From NCBI GenBank assembly GCA_000419465.1, contig ATTB01000004.1, positions 22,763-86,762 of the forward strand: a stretch of 64,000 nucleotides of DNA, in the 5' to 3' direction. This document shows positions 20,554-30,417 of this stretch, piece after piece. The translations under genes and the position numbers were made by a program. Every line of letters starts with the position of its first letter. Position 1 is the first letter of the stretch. The notes below the pieces were generated by a model. That model was not told where the DNA came from, ran no database searches, and worked only from the letters and a program-made list of their open reading frames with translations. Source of the DNA: an alpha proteobacterium SCGC AAA028-C07 (GTDB taxonomy: Bacteria > Pseudomonadota > Alphaproteobacteria > Pelagibacterales > Pelagibacteraceae).

Positions 20554-21127
20554 ACAAAAAGGGTTTTCGTTAATAGAATTATTAGTGGTGATTGCCTTAC
20601 TTGGCATAATCTCACTTGTTGCAGTTCCAAATATTAGAGAATGGCTTGTAAAAAAAGAAATGGAGAAGGACTTAAATACCATTATGAGTATTGTTAAAAA
20701 TGTATCGAACGATATTGGCAATAATCTTTACGAAATGGGTGGAGTATTTTTTGATAATAACAACGGCAATGGATTAATTGTTAAAATTAGATATAGAGGA
20801 CCTGATAAATATCGTACTTTTCAAACTTGCAATAACAATGACTCTGAGTGGGATGGAGTTGAAACTTATAGTTCAAGTTCTGTATCAGAAAATTATTCAA
20901 CATTTTCAAATATTAGACTAGATAGAGCCACTGCCAATTTTTGTTTTTCAAAGAATTTTACAGTGAATTTCACAGGCAATGTAAGTTTGTGTCATAAAGA
21001 AAAAAATACTAATGCCATATGTCAGCTAGTGAATACAAATGACCCTTATTATGATCTAATTGTTCAAAGAACAGGAAAAGCCGGATTTTTAAAATATTCA
21101 TATGCAAAAAAACACTGGGTTCAATAA
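20525..21127 (+). CDS. FimT/GspH-like minor pseudopilin
   Basis: QKGFSLIELLVVIALLGIISLVAVPNIREWL; in minor-pilin operon; start uncertain. Confidence 0.8.
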   Translation: MGQSQVQLIKQKGFSLIELLVVIALLGIISLVAVPNIREWLVKKEMEKDLNTIMSIVKNVSNDIGNNLYEMGGVFFDNNNGNGLIVKIRYRGPDKYRTFQTCNNNDSEWDGVETYSSSSVSENYSTFSNIRLDRATANFCFSKNFTVNFTGNVSLCHKEKNTNAICQLVNTNDPYYDLIVQRTGKAGFLKYSYAKKHWVQ

Positions 21128-21542
21128 CAAAGGAATTAGCTTAATAGAAGCTCTAGTTTCTATCGTTATATTAACCGTTGGTATTGTGTCGGTTTTACAA
21201 TTATCGGTTTATGCCGTTCGAACTGCCGATGTTACACTTGAAAAAACTAAAGTTAATTTTTTATCTGAAATGATGATGGAAACTTTAGTTGTAAATCAAA
21301 GTGCCTTACAAAGTTATCAATTAAGCATCAATGATTGCAATTACACTTTTAATAATAATTTACAAAAAATTTGGACAGAAACTTATAAAAATGTTTTAGA
21401 CACCAATACTAAAACAACACGATGTCTTCCAGGAGATAAAAAACTTGCAACAATTTCCAATAATAACAATAACGCGAGTATTAATTTTAGTGTTGGGGGT
21501 GGTAAGCAAAATAAATTTTTAGGGTTTTCAAAAATTGAATAA
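21102..21542 (+). CDS. pilV: PilV-like minor pilin
   Basis: KGISLIEALVSIVILTVGIVSVLQL. Confidence 0.8.
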   Translation: MQKNTGFNNKGISLIEALVSIVILTVGIVSVLQLSVYAVRTADVTLEKTKVNFLSEMMMETLVVNQSALQSYQLSINDCNYTFNNNLQKIWTETYKNVLDTNTKTTRCLPGDKKLATISNNNNNASINFSVGGGKQNKFLGFSKIE

Positions 21543-22311
21543 TTTTTTAAAAAATAACAAGGGTTTAACCCTAGTTGAAATTCTAGTGGCCACCGTCATT
21601 GGCAGTATAACGGTTGCTGCAATTTATTTTTCTTTTGGAATATTTTCTAGCACTTACCTTGGCATAGTTGCAAAAGTACAAGTAAGTAAAGACATAAGAA
21701 ATGCATTGACGGTTATAACTAAGGATGTTCGTCTTGCAGGATATACTTCAAAAATTCCAACTCAGAGTGGAGGTGTGAGCTTTGCACCATTTTCAACGAT
21801 GAATAATAAAATTATTGTTAGAAAAAACACATATTTTAACCAAAATTCCATGCCCGGATCTTATGCTTCAGGAACTAATGATGTATTAGAAGTTATTTAT
21901 GATCGAGACCGAAGCACAAGAGTGAGAGTTTCTTATGCGCAAAGTAATGATGGTTTTTTGAAAAAAAGATTATCAAGATGTTTAAATGCAGACTGCTCTG
22001 GGGATAGCGATTATGTTTATAATGAAAATGGGTTTTATGATTATCAGCCTATCGCTGGTCAAGGGTTAGAGGGTTTTAAAGTCACAGCATTTAATTCTGC
22101 AGGAACTGAACTTACTTCTACGCAAGCAAATCAAGCCCAATTTATTAGGGTATCAGTTCTTTATTCATCTGCAACAAATGGTGAGGTTCATAAAACCGAA
22201 CAACAACAAACCTTTAAAGTGGAAGAATTAACAGTTTCTAAAAATGATAAATTTTTTAGAGATATGGCAAGTGTTCTAATTTATCCAAGAAATATTCAAA
22301 CATTAAAATGA
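21535..22311 (+). CDS. pilW: PilW-like minor pilin
   Basis: KGLTLVEILVATVIGSITVAAIYFSF..DIRNALTVITKDVRLAGY. Confidence 0.85.
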   Translation: MNNFLKNNKGLTLVEILVATVIGSITVAAIYFSFGIFSSTYLGIVAKVQVSKDIRNALTVITKDVRLAGYTSKIPTQSGGVSFAPFSTMNNKIIVRKNTYFNQNSMPGSYASGTNDVLEVIYDRDRSTRVRVSYAQSNDGFLKKRLSRCLNADCSGDSDYVYNENGFYDYQPIAGQGLEGFKVTAFNSAGTELTSTQANQAQFIRVSVLYSSATNGEVHKTEQQQTFKVEELTVSKNDKFFRDMASVLIYPRNIQTLK

Positions 22312-22973
22312 TAAAAAAGATAAAAAAAAATAACCAGCAAAAACAAAAAGGATTTGCCCTTGTGCTAGCCATTCTTTTGTTGGTTGTGATGTCCATAATG
22401 GGTGTGACATTGGTTACAATTGTTTCAGGAGATTTTAACGAAAATGAAAAAAGAGATGAGTATCAACAATCACTCTATGCGGCTGAAACGGCTGTCAACG
22501 ATGCAAAAGTTTGGCTAAGAAAAACAGGTTTGCCTACATCTCCACAAGCCTTTAATGGCGGTGGAGTGACTGGTTGGTGTCAGATTTCAAGATTTAATGA
22601 TTTAACAAATCTTGCAAATACTTTTGTTGTTGGAACTGCGCCAAGTGGTGGAAAGAATTTTAATACAATCATTAATTCCACCGGTGCTGATAAGACAAAA
22701 TATGAAAGTTTTGAATTTTATTGGTTTGTAACTTTCCCTCCAACTTGGGATACTGCAACGAGCACTTATAAGACAATAGCTCAAATTACAGCAAGCGCTT
22801 CAGGCAGTACAGGTACTAATGTTGGTGAAAGTGCAAATTATAAAAGCTCATCATCAAGCTCAGGTCTTTATTATAAAATTTATGCTTGTGGTAGAAAAAA
22901 GCCATCATTATTGAATCCTTTTGAAAATACTCCGGTTGCAGCTTTAGATGTAATAGTAAAGGCCGTTCGATGA
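22308..22973 (+). CDS. pilX: PilX-like minor pilin
   Basis: QKGFALVLAILLLVVMSIMGVTLV..YAAETAVNDAKVWL. Confidence 0.82.
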   Translation: MIKKIKKNNQQKQKGFALVLAILLLVVMSIMGVTLVTIVSGDFNENEKRDEYQQSLYAAETAVNDAKVWLRKTGLPTSPQAFNGGGVTGWCQISRFNDLTNLANTFVVGTAPSGGKNFNTIINSTGADKTKYESFEFYWFVTFPPTWDTATSTYKTIAQITASASGSTGTNVGESANYKSSSSSSGLYYKIYACGRKKPSLLNPFENTPVAALDVIVKAVR

Positions 22974-23485
22974 GAAAAATAAATTTTAAATATTTGATTT
23001 TATTTTTAATTCTTCTTACTAATGAAGTCTTTGCTTGTAATATTAAATTTAGAAATTTTGGCTCAAGCCCTGATGCTGTAAAATTAAATCCACCACCGTT
23101 CATGTTGAATGATCCTTTGGGAGGATTAAACATCTTAACTCCTATTTCAGCTTTATGTCCTCAAAATAAAGAATTATTTGGAACTATGGTCTCGTTATTT
23201 TACATCAATAATGAACTCGTTGAGATTAGATTAGAACGTTATAATCAAAACGATAGAGCATTGATGGACCTTGCAATTGCAAGGTATGGAGATTTTAAAC
23301 GTTCTTTAGCTTTCGATAGAAAAAATTGGCAAGGATTTAATAAATGGGAAAATAGTAATGAAGTCATAAATTATTTAGCAACTCCCATTCAAGGCGGCAA
23401 TACTGAAAAACTAAGCATTACCTCAAAGCAACACGTTAATAAAATTTCAGAATATTTTTCAAAAAAAGAACAATGGAAAAAATAG
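22970..23485 (+). CDS. Exported protein of unknown function between PilX and PilY1
   Basis: 171 aa, N-terminal signal peptide; overlaps pilX (4 nt) and pilY1 (13 nt). Confidence 0.7.
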   Translation: MRKINFKYLILFLILLTNEVFACNIKFRNFGSSPDAVKLNPPPFMLNDPLGGLNILTPISALCPQNKELFGTMVSLFYINNELVEIRLERYNQNDRALMDLAIARYGDFKRSLAFDRKNWQGFNKWENSNEVINYLATPIQGGNTEKLSITSKQHVNKISEYFSKKEQWKK

Positions 23486-26400
23486 CTAAAATTTTACTTC
23501 TTATTGTTTTTTTAGTTTTTACAAAAAATGTAAATTCTAAATCACCCCCTCCAGGCACTGGGACTAGCGATATTCCAGCAAATATCATGATTATGTTAGA
23601 TAATTCTGGCAGCATGAATTGGGCTTTAAATTCTAGCTCAGCAAGTAGTTTAGAATATCCAATCGATGTTGCAGTTGATAGTTCAGGTAATATTTATGCG
23701 CTTGAATATTTTAGATGCAGAGTTGTAAAGTATAATAGCAGCGGAACTTTTATAAGAGCATTTGGATCTTGTGGCAGTAATAACAATCAGTTGAGTGCTC
23801 CTCATCAAATTTTTGTAAGTGGTAATGAAATTTTTACCACAAATACAACAGATAATTTTATAAATATTACTGATCTAGATGGAAATTTTAAAAGAAGTCT
23901 TTTAATTCGCGATCAATTTGGGGTAGGTAGCGGCGCGGTTAGAGGTGTTACGGTATTTGGAAATTATTTATATTTAAATTTCGAGAGAGAAATAAGAATT
24001 TACGATAAAAATTCATCTGGATATGCGTCGCCAATACAAACGCGTACCGGAAGTAATTTAGTTAGTTATATAGTTGGGATGGATATTTCGAATGATGGTA
24101 CAAAATTATTAGTAAGTAATTATGATTTATCAAATAGTGGCTCTAAACTAGTTGTCTTTTCCTTATCTGGAGGATTAATGACTGGTGCCTATACGATTGT
24201 AAGTAATGACATTACTAGAGGTTGGGATGCAGTATTTGACAGTAGCAATAATATTTATGCAACAGACTATATTAATTATAGAATTCAGAAATTCACATCA
24301 TCTTATGTTAACTCTGCTAAGTATGGTTCTTACTCTAGTAGCACTCCATTTCTTCAACCAAGAGGTATAGGAAAAGACTCAGCGGATAATATTTACGTTG
24401 CAGATTTCTGGCAAAATAAAATTTATAAACTCAACTCTTCTTTAACTACCGTCTCTACGATTTCAGGTGGCAATAGAATGGATGTTGCAAAAAGTGTTAT
24501 AAAGAAAATTGTTTCTAATACTGAACTTACATCAAAAGCAAATTTTGGATTGATGGAATGGGGTTGGCCTTATGCAACAAGCAATGGTGGTCTCAGAATT
24601 AGAGTTCCAATAAGCTCATCTGGAGCTAAGACAATTTTTACTAATGTTGATGGAGTTATTGCTGATGGAGGAACTTATCTAAATAATGCTTTAAGTCTTG
24701 CAAAAAGTTATTTTGCAGGCTCAGCAGGATATCCTTCTCCTATAATTTCAGGAGCAAGTTGTCAGCTTAATTATTTGATTGTTATCAGTGATGGGGAATG
24801 GGCAGATCCTTCAGGTGTAGTAAGCACTGCAACCACACTTGCAAATCAAACTCCTCCTATTAAAACTTTCGCGGTAGGGCTTGCGCTTGGAAGCAGTTCT
24901 ACAAATTACACAAATCTTGCTGTAGCTGGTGGTACTAAAGTTCCATTATATGCAAGTAATGAGCAGGAATTATTAGCAGCATTAACCGATGCAATTAAAC
25001 AAGTAATTTCATCTACTTTAACGTTTTCAGCCCCAGCAGTTACTTCTGAGATAACAAAAGATAATTTTATTTATCAATCTACATTTAGTTATGCTCCAAA
25101 CAAGCAGTGGGAGGGAAGTTTAAAAAAATACAAATTAAATGCAGATAGTACTATCGGTAATTTAGAGTGGGATGCTGGTACAAAGCTTAATAGCAAAAGC
25201 GCATCTAGTCGACAATTATGGACAGTTGGATTATCAGGAACAGGCCTAAATAATTTTACTACATCCTATCGAAGTGAATTGAGAGATCGTTTCCAATCAA
25301 GTCTAGCATCATCCGATGCCCAAGTTGATAAATTAATAAATTTTGTAAGAGGAATTGATACTTACGATCAAGATGCAGACGGTAATACTTCAGAGGAGAG
25401 ACATAAATTAAATGATATTTACCATTCGCAAATTTCAATTGTAAGCCCTCCCTCATCATCTATTACTTATACTTCTATTTATGAGGACTCTTATTATCGA
25501 AGTGTAAATAATTACACAAATTTCACAGGCGGTGGAACTTGTGGAGGTGGATGTGCTAGTCGAAGGGAAATAGTTTTAGCAGGATCTAATGCTGGAATTT
25601 TACATGCTATTGATGCATCTTCTGGAGAAGAGTTGTGGGGATTTATTCCACCCAGCATGTTAAGTAAATTACCCAAAATAATATCTAGCACTGCAAATGT
25701 TACTAATGCAATTTTTGGAGTAGACGGCTCACCAGTTGTTAAAGATATTTATTATGGTGGAGTGTGGAGAACAATTGTTCTTACAGGATTAGGAAGAGGT
25801 GGTAATAGTTACTTTGCTTTAGATATTACAAATCCAAATTCTCCAACACATTTATTTACAATTGAAAATGATGATAATGGAAAAGTTGTAAACTTTTGGA
25901 ATAGTTCAGGCTTTAAAACTAGTTATCTGCATAGCTTTGGATCAGTTGCAGACGCCACTAAAGATTATTCAAAATTAGGAGAGACATGGTCGACACCTAG
26001 AATTATTCGTATACGTATAAGCAATGTTGATAAATGGGTTGCAGTTTTTGGCGCAGGTTTTAATGGAGGTGTAAATCCTAATTTAGGTTCTGCAGCATTT
26101 GTTATGGATCTTGAAAATGGCGGAAATCTTTTAAAAAAAATTGATATTACTGATAAATCAAACACTATTGCAAATTCGGTACCATCCGATCTTGTGGTTA
26201 TTACTGCAAATGGCACAACTAAAGCACAATATTATGGAGCAATGGTTTATGTGCCAGATTATGAAGGGAAAGTTACAAAAATTAACTTAACAAGCTCAGG
26301 TACTCTTTATCAATCCACACAATTATTTGATGCAGATTCCTCAACTACCAATGGTCGATATATATTAAACGGCGCAGAAGCTACTATAAATTCCGATACT

Positions 26401-26946
26401 TTATGGCTGTATTTTGGAACGGGGGACTCAGAAAAACTCCAAGATCAAATTTCAGGAACAGAAAACAGAATTTACGGTATCAAAGATGTGAATTTTCCAA
26501 ATTTCGTATCCTTAGGATCAGCCGGCACAATATCTAACTGCAGAAACACAACAACACAAACCAGCTGCCCAACAAGCAGTGATCTTGGTTGGTATGTCAA
26601 TTTACCAAATGCCCAAAAATTAACTGCTCAACCTACCATTAAAAATTCATCTGTATATTTTCCAGTTTATGAGCCAACAACGGGTGCATATATTTGTAAT
26701 ACTGGAAAAGCTATATTAAAAGCAACAGGAACAACTTGCGGCGACTCTTTGTTATCTGTAACTTTAGGAACTGGAGTTTTGTCTAAAGTTACAACTTCAG
26801 GCACTAAAGTAATTGTTGGAATAAGTGGAACTGCAGATACGAGTCAGGCCGCAGGATTTATTAAAAAAGATAATTTAATTACAGGTGAACAAGTTGGTAC
26901 ATCCTCAACTTCTACAATTATTACTGAGTCATGGAGAGAAAATTAA
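23473..26946 (+). CDS. pilY1: PilY1-like pilus tip/assembly protein with nested NHL-like propeller in vWA domain
   Basis: 1157 aa; MIDAS DNSGSM, NHL-like repeats (PIDVAVDSSGNIYALEYFRCRVVKYNSSG; PRGIGKDSADNIYVADFWQNKIYKLNS), C-terminal PilY1 propeller (GSNAGILHAIDASSGEELWGFIPPSML). Confidence 0.88.
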   Translation: MEKIAKILLLIVFLVFTKNVNSKSPPPGTGTSDIPANIMIMLDNSGSMNWALNSSSASSLEYPIDVAVDSSGNIYALEYFRCRVVKYNSSGTFIRAFGSCGSNNNQLSAPHQIFVSGNEIFTTNTTDNFINITDLDGNFKRSLLIRDQFGVGSGAVRGVTVFGNYLYLNFEREIRIYDKNSSGYASPIQTRTGSNLVSYIVGMDISNDGTKLLVSNYDLSNSGSKLVVFSLSGGLMTGAYTIVSNDITRGWDAVFDSSNNIYATDYINYRIQKFTSSYVNSAKYGSYSSSTPFLQPRGIGKDSADNIYVADFWQNKIYKLNSSLTTVSTISGGNRMDVAKSVIKKIVSNTELTSKANFGLMEWGWPYATSNGGLRIRVPISSSGAKTIFTNVDGVIADGGTYLNNALSLAKSYFAGSAGYPSPIISGASCQLNYLIVISDGEWADPSGVVSTATTLANQTPPIKTFAVGLALGSSSTNYTNLAVAGGTKVPLYASNEQELLAALTDAIKQVISSTLTFSAPAVTSEITKDNFIYQSTFSYAPNKQWEGSLKKYKLNADSTIGNLEWDAGTKLNSKSASSRQLWTVGLSGTGLNNFTTSYRSELRDRFQSSLASSDAQVDKLINFVRGIDTYDQDADGNTSEERHKLNDIYHSQISIVSPPSSSITYTSIYEDSYYRSVNNYTNFTGGGTCGGGCASRREIVLAGSNAGILHAIDASSGEELWGFIPPSMLSKLPKIISSTANVTNAIFGVDGSPVVKDIYYGGVWRTIVLTGLGRGGNSYFALDITNPNSPTHLFTIENDDNGKVVNFWNSSGFKTSYLHSFGSVADATKDYSKLGETWSTPRIIRIRISNVDKWVAVFGAGFNGGVNPNLGSAAFVMDLENGGNLLKKIDITDKSNTIANSVPSDLVVITANGTTKAQYYGAMVYVPDYEGKVTKINLTSSGTLYQSTQLFDADSSTTNGRYILNGAEATINSDTLWLYFGTGDSEKLQDQISGTENRIYGIKDVNFPNFVSLGSAGTISNCRNTTTQTSCPTSSDLGWYVNLPNAQKLTAQPTIKNSSVYFPVYEPTTGAYICNTGKAILKATGTTCGDSLLSVTLGTGVLSKVTTSGTKVIVGISGTADTSQAAGFIKKDNLITGEQVGTSSTSTIITESWREN

Positions 26947-27703
26947 AAATTTCATCCATAAAGATTAGATAAACAAGATTTCCAATAATTATAAAAGGTC
27001 CAAAAGGTATTTCATTTTTCATCTTTATTTTACCCATTATTAATTTTGGAGCAATTACAATCAGTGCAATAATTGATGCTAAAAATATTATAATAAATAC
27101 CGACTGAAAACCAAACCACAATCCAATTCCACAAAATAATTTTGCATCTCCTAAGCCCATCCCTTCAATATTTTTTAATTTTTTATATAATTTTATAATT
27201 CCCCAAATCATCCCATAACCTATAATTCCCCCAATAATCGATGAGATAAAATCTGAAAATATAAATTTATCTAGTTCTGGTATAAAATTTTTTAAAAAAC
27301 CTGAAATAATAAATATAAAATTTAAGGAATTTGGAATAATAAAATGTTTAAGATCAATAAAAAAAATAATTAAATAAATTGAGAAGATAAAAATAAGTAA
27401 TAACGTTTCAATTGAAAATCCAAACATATAGTAAATACCTAAAAAACTTACGGCTGAAATAATTTCAACAATTAAATATTTAGATGAAATTTTTTTCTTA
27501 CAATAGAAACATTTACCCCTTAGAAAAAGGTAGGAGAATATTGGAATATTAAAAAACCAGGAAATTTTTTTTTTACAATGAGGGCAGTATGAGCGATTTG
27601 TAACAATACTTTGTTCTAAAGGAAGTCTATAGATGCATACATTTGCAAAGCTTCCAAATATCGCTCCTAGTAAAAATAAGAGAATATAAATTTCAAAAAA
27701 CAT
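26921..27703 (-). CDS. pilD: Prepilin peptidase PilD
   Basis: 260 aa; GSFANVCIYRLPLEQSIV, CPHCKKKISWF, GMGLGDAKLFCGIGLW. Confidence 0.95.
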   Translation of the reverse strand: MFFEIYILLFLLGAIFGSFANVCIYRLPLEQSIVTNRSYCPHCKKKISWFFNIPIFSYLFLRGKCFYCKKKISSKYLIVEIISAVSFLGIYYMFGFSIETLLLIFIFSIYLIIFFIDLKHFIIPNSLNFIFIISGFLKNFIPELDKFIFSDFISSIIGGIIGYGMIWGIIKLYKKLKNIEGMGLGDAKLFCGIGLWFGFQSVFIIIFLASIIALIVIAPKLIMGKIKMKNEIPFGPFIIIGNLVYLIFMDEIFNFLSMTQ

Positions 27704-27770
27704 CAGGTTATTAATTTAAAATTATAAGCAAATAATGTATATTTTATTAGTTTATAATTAAAAAGAACCA

Positions 27771-28286
27771 ATGAAAATAAAGGGTTTTACTCTCATCGAG
27801 CTTCTTGTTGTTGTTGCAATTATTGGAATATTAGCTGCAGTCGGAGTAGTTGCATACAATGACTTTGTAGGAAGCACTAAAGTAAAGAGAGCAACTTATG
27901 ATCATAATCAGGCAATTAGACAGATGAAAACATTGATTTATTCATGCTCAACCGTTGGACATGTTATGCTCACAACTTCACCGGATGGTTCCACTTCTAA
28001 GTTTAATTGCAGTACAAGTTTTGCAGTTTTAAAAGTTCAATTTACTGCTCATTTTTTTTGGAATGGTTTTAGAAATATATGGGGCGATCCAAACAGATGC
28101 TGTGCAGTTGCCGGTGACAGTAGAATGAAAGGATATATGATTGGCTATTCTTGTAATCAAAATCCTGATCTAGGCTTTATGAATTTATGTGATGTAAGCT
28201 CTACATCAATGTATGCCAGTACAAATGTAGGAACTTCTAATGGTGGAAATAACATTATTACAACATATTTTGATATTCCTCGTTAA
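27771..28286 (+). CDS. Type IV pilin-like protein, array 2 gene 1
   Basis: KGFTLIELLVVVAIIGILAAVGVVAYNDFVGSTK. Confidence 0.92.
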   Translation: MKIKGFTLIELLVVVAIIGILAAVGVVAYNDFVGSTKVKRATYDHNQAIRQMKTLIYSCSTVGHVMLTTSPDGSTSKFNCSTSFAVLKVQFTAHFFWNGFRNIWGDPNRCCAVAGDSRMKGYMIGYSCNQNPDLGFMNLCDVSSTSMYASTNVGTSNGGNNIITTYFDIPR

Positions 28287-28324
28287 AAATAAAATTTATA
28301 ATATTTCAAGCAATAAAGTCAGTT

Positions 28325-28795
28325 ATGAAAAATAAAGGTTTTACACTTATAGAACTTTTAGTTGTTGTAGCGATTATTGGAATATTGGCTGCTGTAGCTG
28401 TGGTAAATTTTGGTGGCTTTACTGCAGGGGCTAAAGCAAGTGCTGTTAAAGCAAATCATACATCTGTTGTAAAATTTATAAGTACCAAAATTAATGAGTG
28501 TAATATTATGGGGAGCAAACCAACTAGCCAATTTTATTTAAAAAGCGCTCGTGGAGACAACACCGTCACAGTTGCATGCTCAAAAAATAATGTCAGTTCT
28601 TATGATCTTGTAGGACATTTTGTAAATCATTTTAATGGAACAGGGATTTCTTCAACGCGTGGTACGTCTGATGGAACACAAGTTACAATTAATGAGAATG
28701 GTAATATTTCTTTAACAATAAGAACTGCTTACATAGACCCAAATGACTCCACTAAAAGAATTTTTTTAGAAAATACAATTACTGATGAAAGATAA
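28325..28795 (+). CDS. Type IV pilin-like protein, array 2 gene 2 (C-terminal TDER)
   Basis: KGFTLIELLVVVAIIGILAAVAVVNFGGFTAGAK...ENTITDER. Confidence 0.93.
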   Translation: MKNKGFTLIELLVVVAIIGILAAVAVVNFGGFTAGAKASAVKANHTSVVKFISTKINECNIMGSKPTSQFYLKSARGDNTVTVACSKNNVSSYDLVGHFVNHFNGTGISSTRGTSDGTQVTINENGNISLTIRTAYIDPNDSTKRIFLENTITDER

Positions 28796-29324
28796 TAATA
28801 AAGCTTTCACATTATTAGAACTCCTAGTTGTAGTGGCTATTATTGGAATCTTAGCTGCGGTTGGAATGGTTGGTTATAATGGGTATACAACAGCAGCAAA
28901 AAGGAACGCAGTAAAAGCAAATTTTGCTATGACCCTTAAGTATATCAAAAGCGAAATAATGAAATGCGAATTAAATAGTAATAATAAAATTTTAGAAGGT
29001 TTAGTTGATTGCAAGGAAAGAGCTAAAGTAATTGCAGGAAATGCATCTAAAAATGAATTTAGAGAAAATTTTGGTATTAGCTTAGCACAGGCCATAAAGC
29101 TAAAAAATCCATATAAGACAGAAGCAAATGGAATCAGCGTTCAAAACTCATGTGATAGTGATAGCATGGTAGGATATGTATGTGTTTTATATAATAATTA
29201 TGCTGGTTATACGCTTGATAAATATTTAGCGATCGAAGCCTGTTATAAAGTCCCATGCCCGTCGAATGAAGGCTCTACAAGAAATGAAACAAATAAATTA
29301 TTTGCTGAAATAGACTTATTTTAA
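28785..29324 (+). CDS. Type IV pilin-like protein, array 2 gene 3
   Basis: KAFTLLELLVVVAIIGILAAVGMVGYNGYTTAAK; overlaps upstream gene by 11 nt. Confidence 0.92.
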   Translation: MKDNNKAFTLLELLVVVAIIGILAAVGMVGYNGYTTAAKRNAVKANFAMTLKYIKSEIMKCELNSNNKILEGLVDCKERAKVIAGNASKNEFRENFGISLAQAIKLKNPYKTEANGISVQNSCDSDSMVGYVCVLYNNYAGYTLDKYLAIEACYKVPCPSNEGSTRNETNKLFAEIDLF

Positions 29325-29347
29325 AAAAAATTTTATTTTTAAATAAT

Positions 29348-29911
29348 ATGAATAAAAAAGCTTTTACCTTAGTGCATATTTTAATAATTTTTGGTTTTAT
29401 TATTATAAGTGTATTGGTTAGTATTTTTGTAATTAAGAATTACTCACTCTCGAAGAAGATATCAAAAACTATCAACCAACATGAAAGCATTTATCGGTTT
29501 ATTGTGGCTTATCAATTTATGTGTAAAACTAGCTCGGCAAACGTTTTAACTTTTAAAACTTGTGCTGGAAATAATAGCGAATGTAAGAAGGGTAGAATTG
29601 TAACGCCAGGAGTAACTAAGATCTCATGTTCTAGCAAATCAGTAAGTGCTGAGAATGTTGCAGATTATTTTGTTATGCATTTTAACGAGAATGGATATGT
29701 AAATTATTATAATAAAAAAAATGCTAAAATTGATGAAAATTTAAAATTTTGCTGTCTTGTTAAAAATTCAAATCCTAAAAAAGGTCAAACTTATATTTAC
29801 GGAGATAATAAAAATAATATAATAAAAATTACAACAAATGTAGGAAGTAAACTTTCAAAGGATGTTTATTTAACTAATACAGTTGATTGGCCTGGTAAAG
29901 ATTTTAAATGA
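29348..29911 (+). CDS. Divergent pilin-like protein lacking Glu5 (His5), array 2 gene 4
   Basis: KKAFTLVHILIIFGFIIISVLVSIFVIKNYSLSKK; same position and size as neighbours. Confidence 0.75.
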   Translation: MNKKAFTLVHILIIFGFIIISVLVSIFVIKNYSLSKKISKTINQHESIYRFIVAYQFMCKTSSANVLTFKTCAGNNSECKKGRIVTPGVTKISCSSKSVSAENVADYFVMHFNENGYVNYYNKKNAKIDENLKFCCLVKNSNPKKGQTYIYGDNKNNIIKITTNVGSKLSKDVYLTNTVDWPGKDFK

Positions 29912-30417
29912 AAAATAAAGCCTTCACTCTTATAGAACTTTTGGTTGTTGTAGCTATCATTGGGATTTTAGCAGCCGTTGGCGTTGTTTCATTTAGCGGG
30001 TTTACTGATAGCGCTAAAGTATCAGGAACAAAATACAATTATAACTTAGTTTTAAAGTTTATAAGGACAGAACTTATTAAATGCGATGCTGGATCTTCAA
30101 GAATTTTTAGCAACACTGTTTTATGCTCTTCTTTAAGCCCCGGAACAATAATTCCTGCTGTTCAAGCTAATTTAAATGATCAAGGAGGATTTAGAACCAC
30201 CTATACTTTGAATAATACTCTTGTTAGAAATACAGGATCAAGTAGCTCAGATGCAAATGTTGGAGCTGTTTTTTTAAACGGTGGTTCTTTTGATAATACT
30301 TTTAACCCTGGTTTTTCTCCCGCTTTAACAGGAAATAGTTTTAGAGTAACAGCATGTTTTAAAACGCCCTGCACCGATCAGAATAATCAGTTACAAACAG
30401 TTATTTCTTTACCATGA
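29908..30417 (+). CDS. Type IV pilin-like protein, array 2 gene 5
   Basis: KAFTLIELLVVVAIIGILAAVGVVSFSGFTDSAKVSGTK. Confidence 0.93.
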   Translation: MKNKAFTLIELLVVVAIIGILAAVGVVSFSGFTDSAKVSGTKYNYNLVLKFIRTELIKCDAGSSRIFSNTVLCSSLSPGTIIPAVQANLNDQGGFRTTYTLNNTLVRNTGSSSSDANVGAVFLNGGSFDNTFNPGFSPALTGNSFRVTACFKTPCTDQNNQLQTVISLP

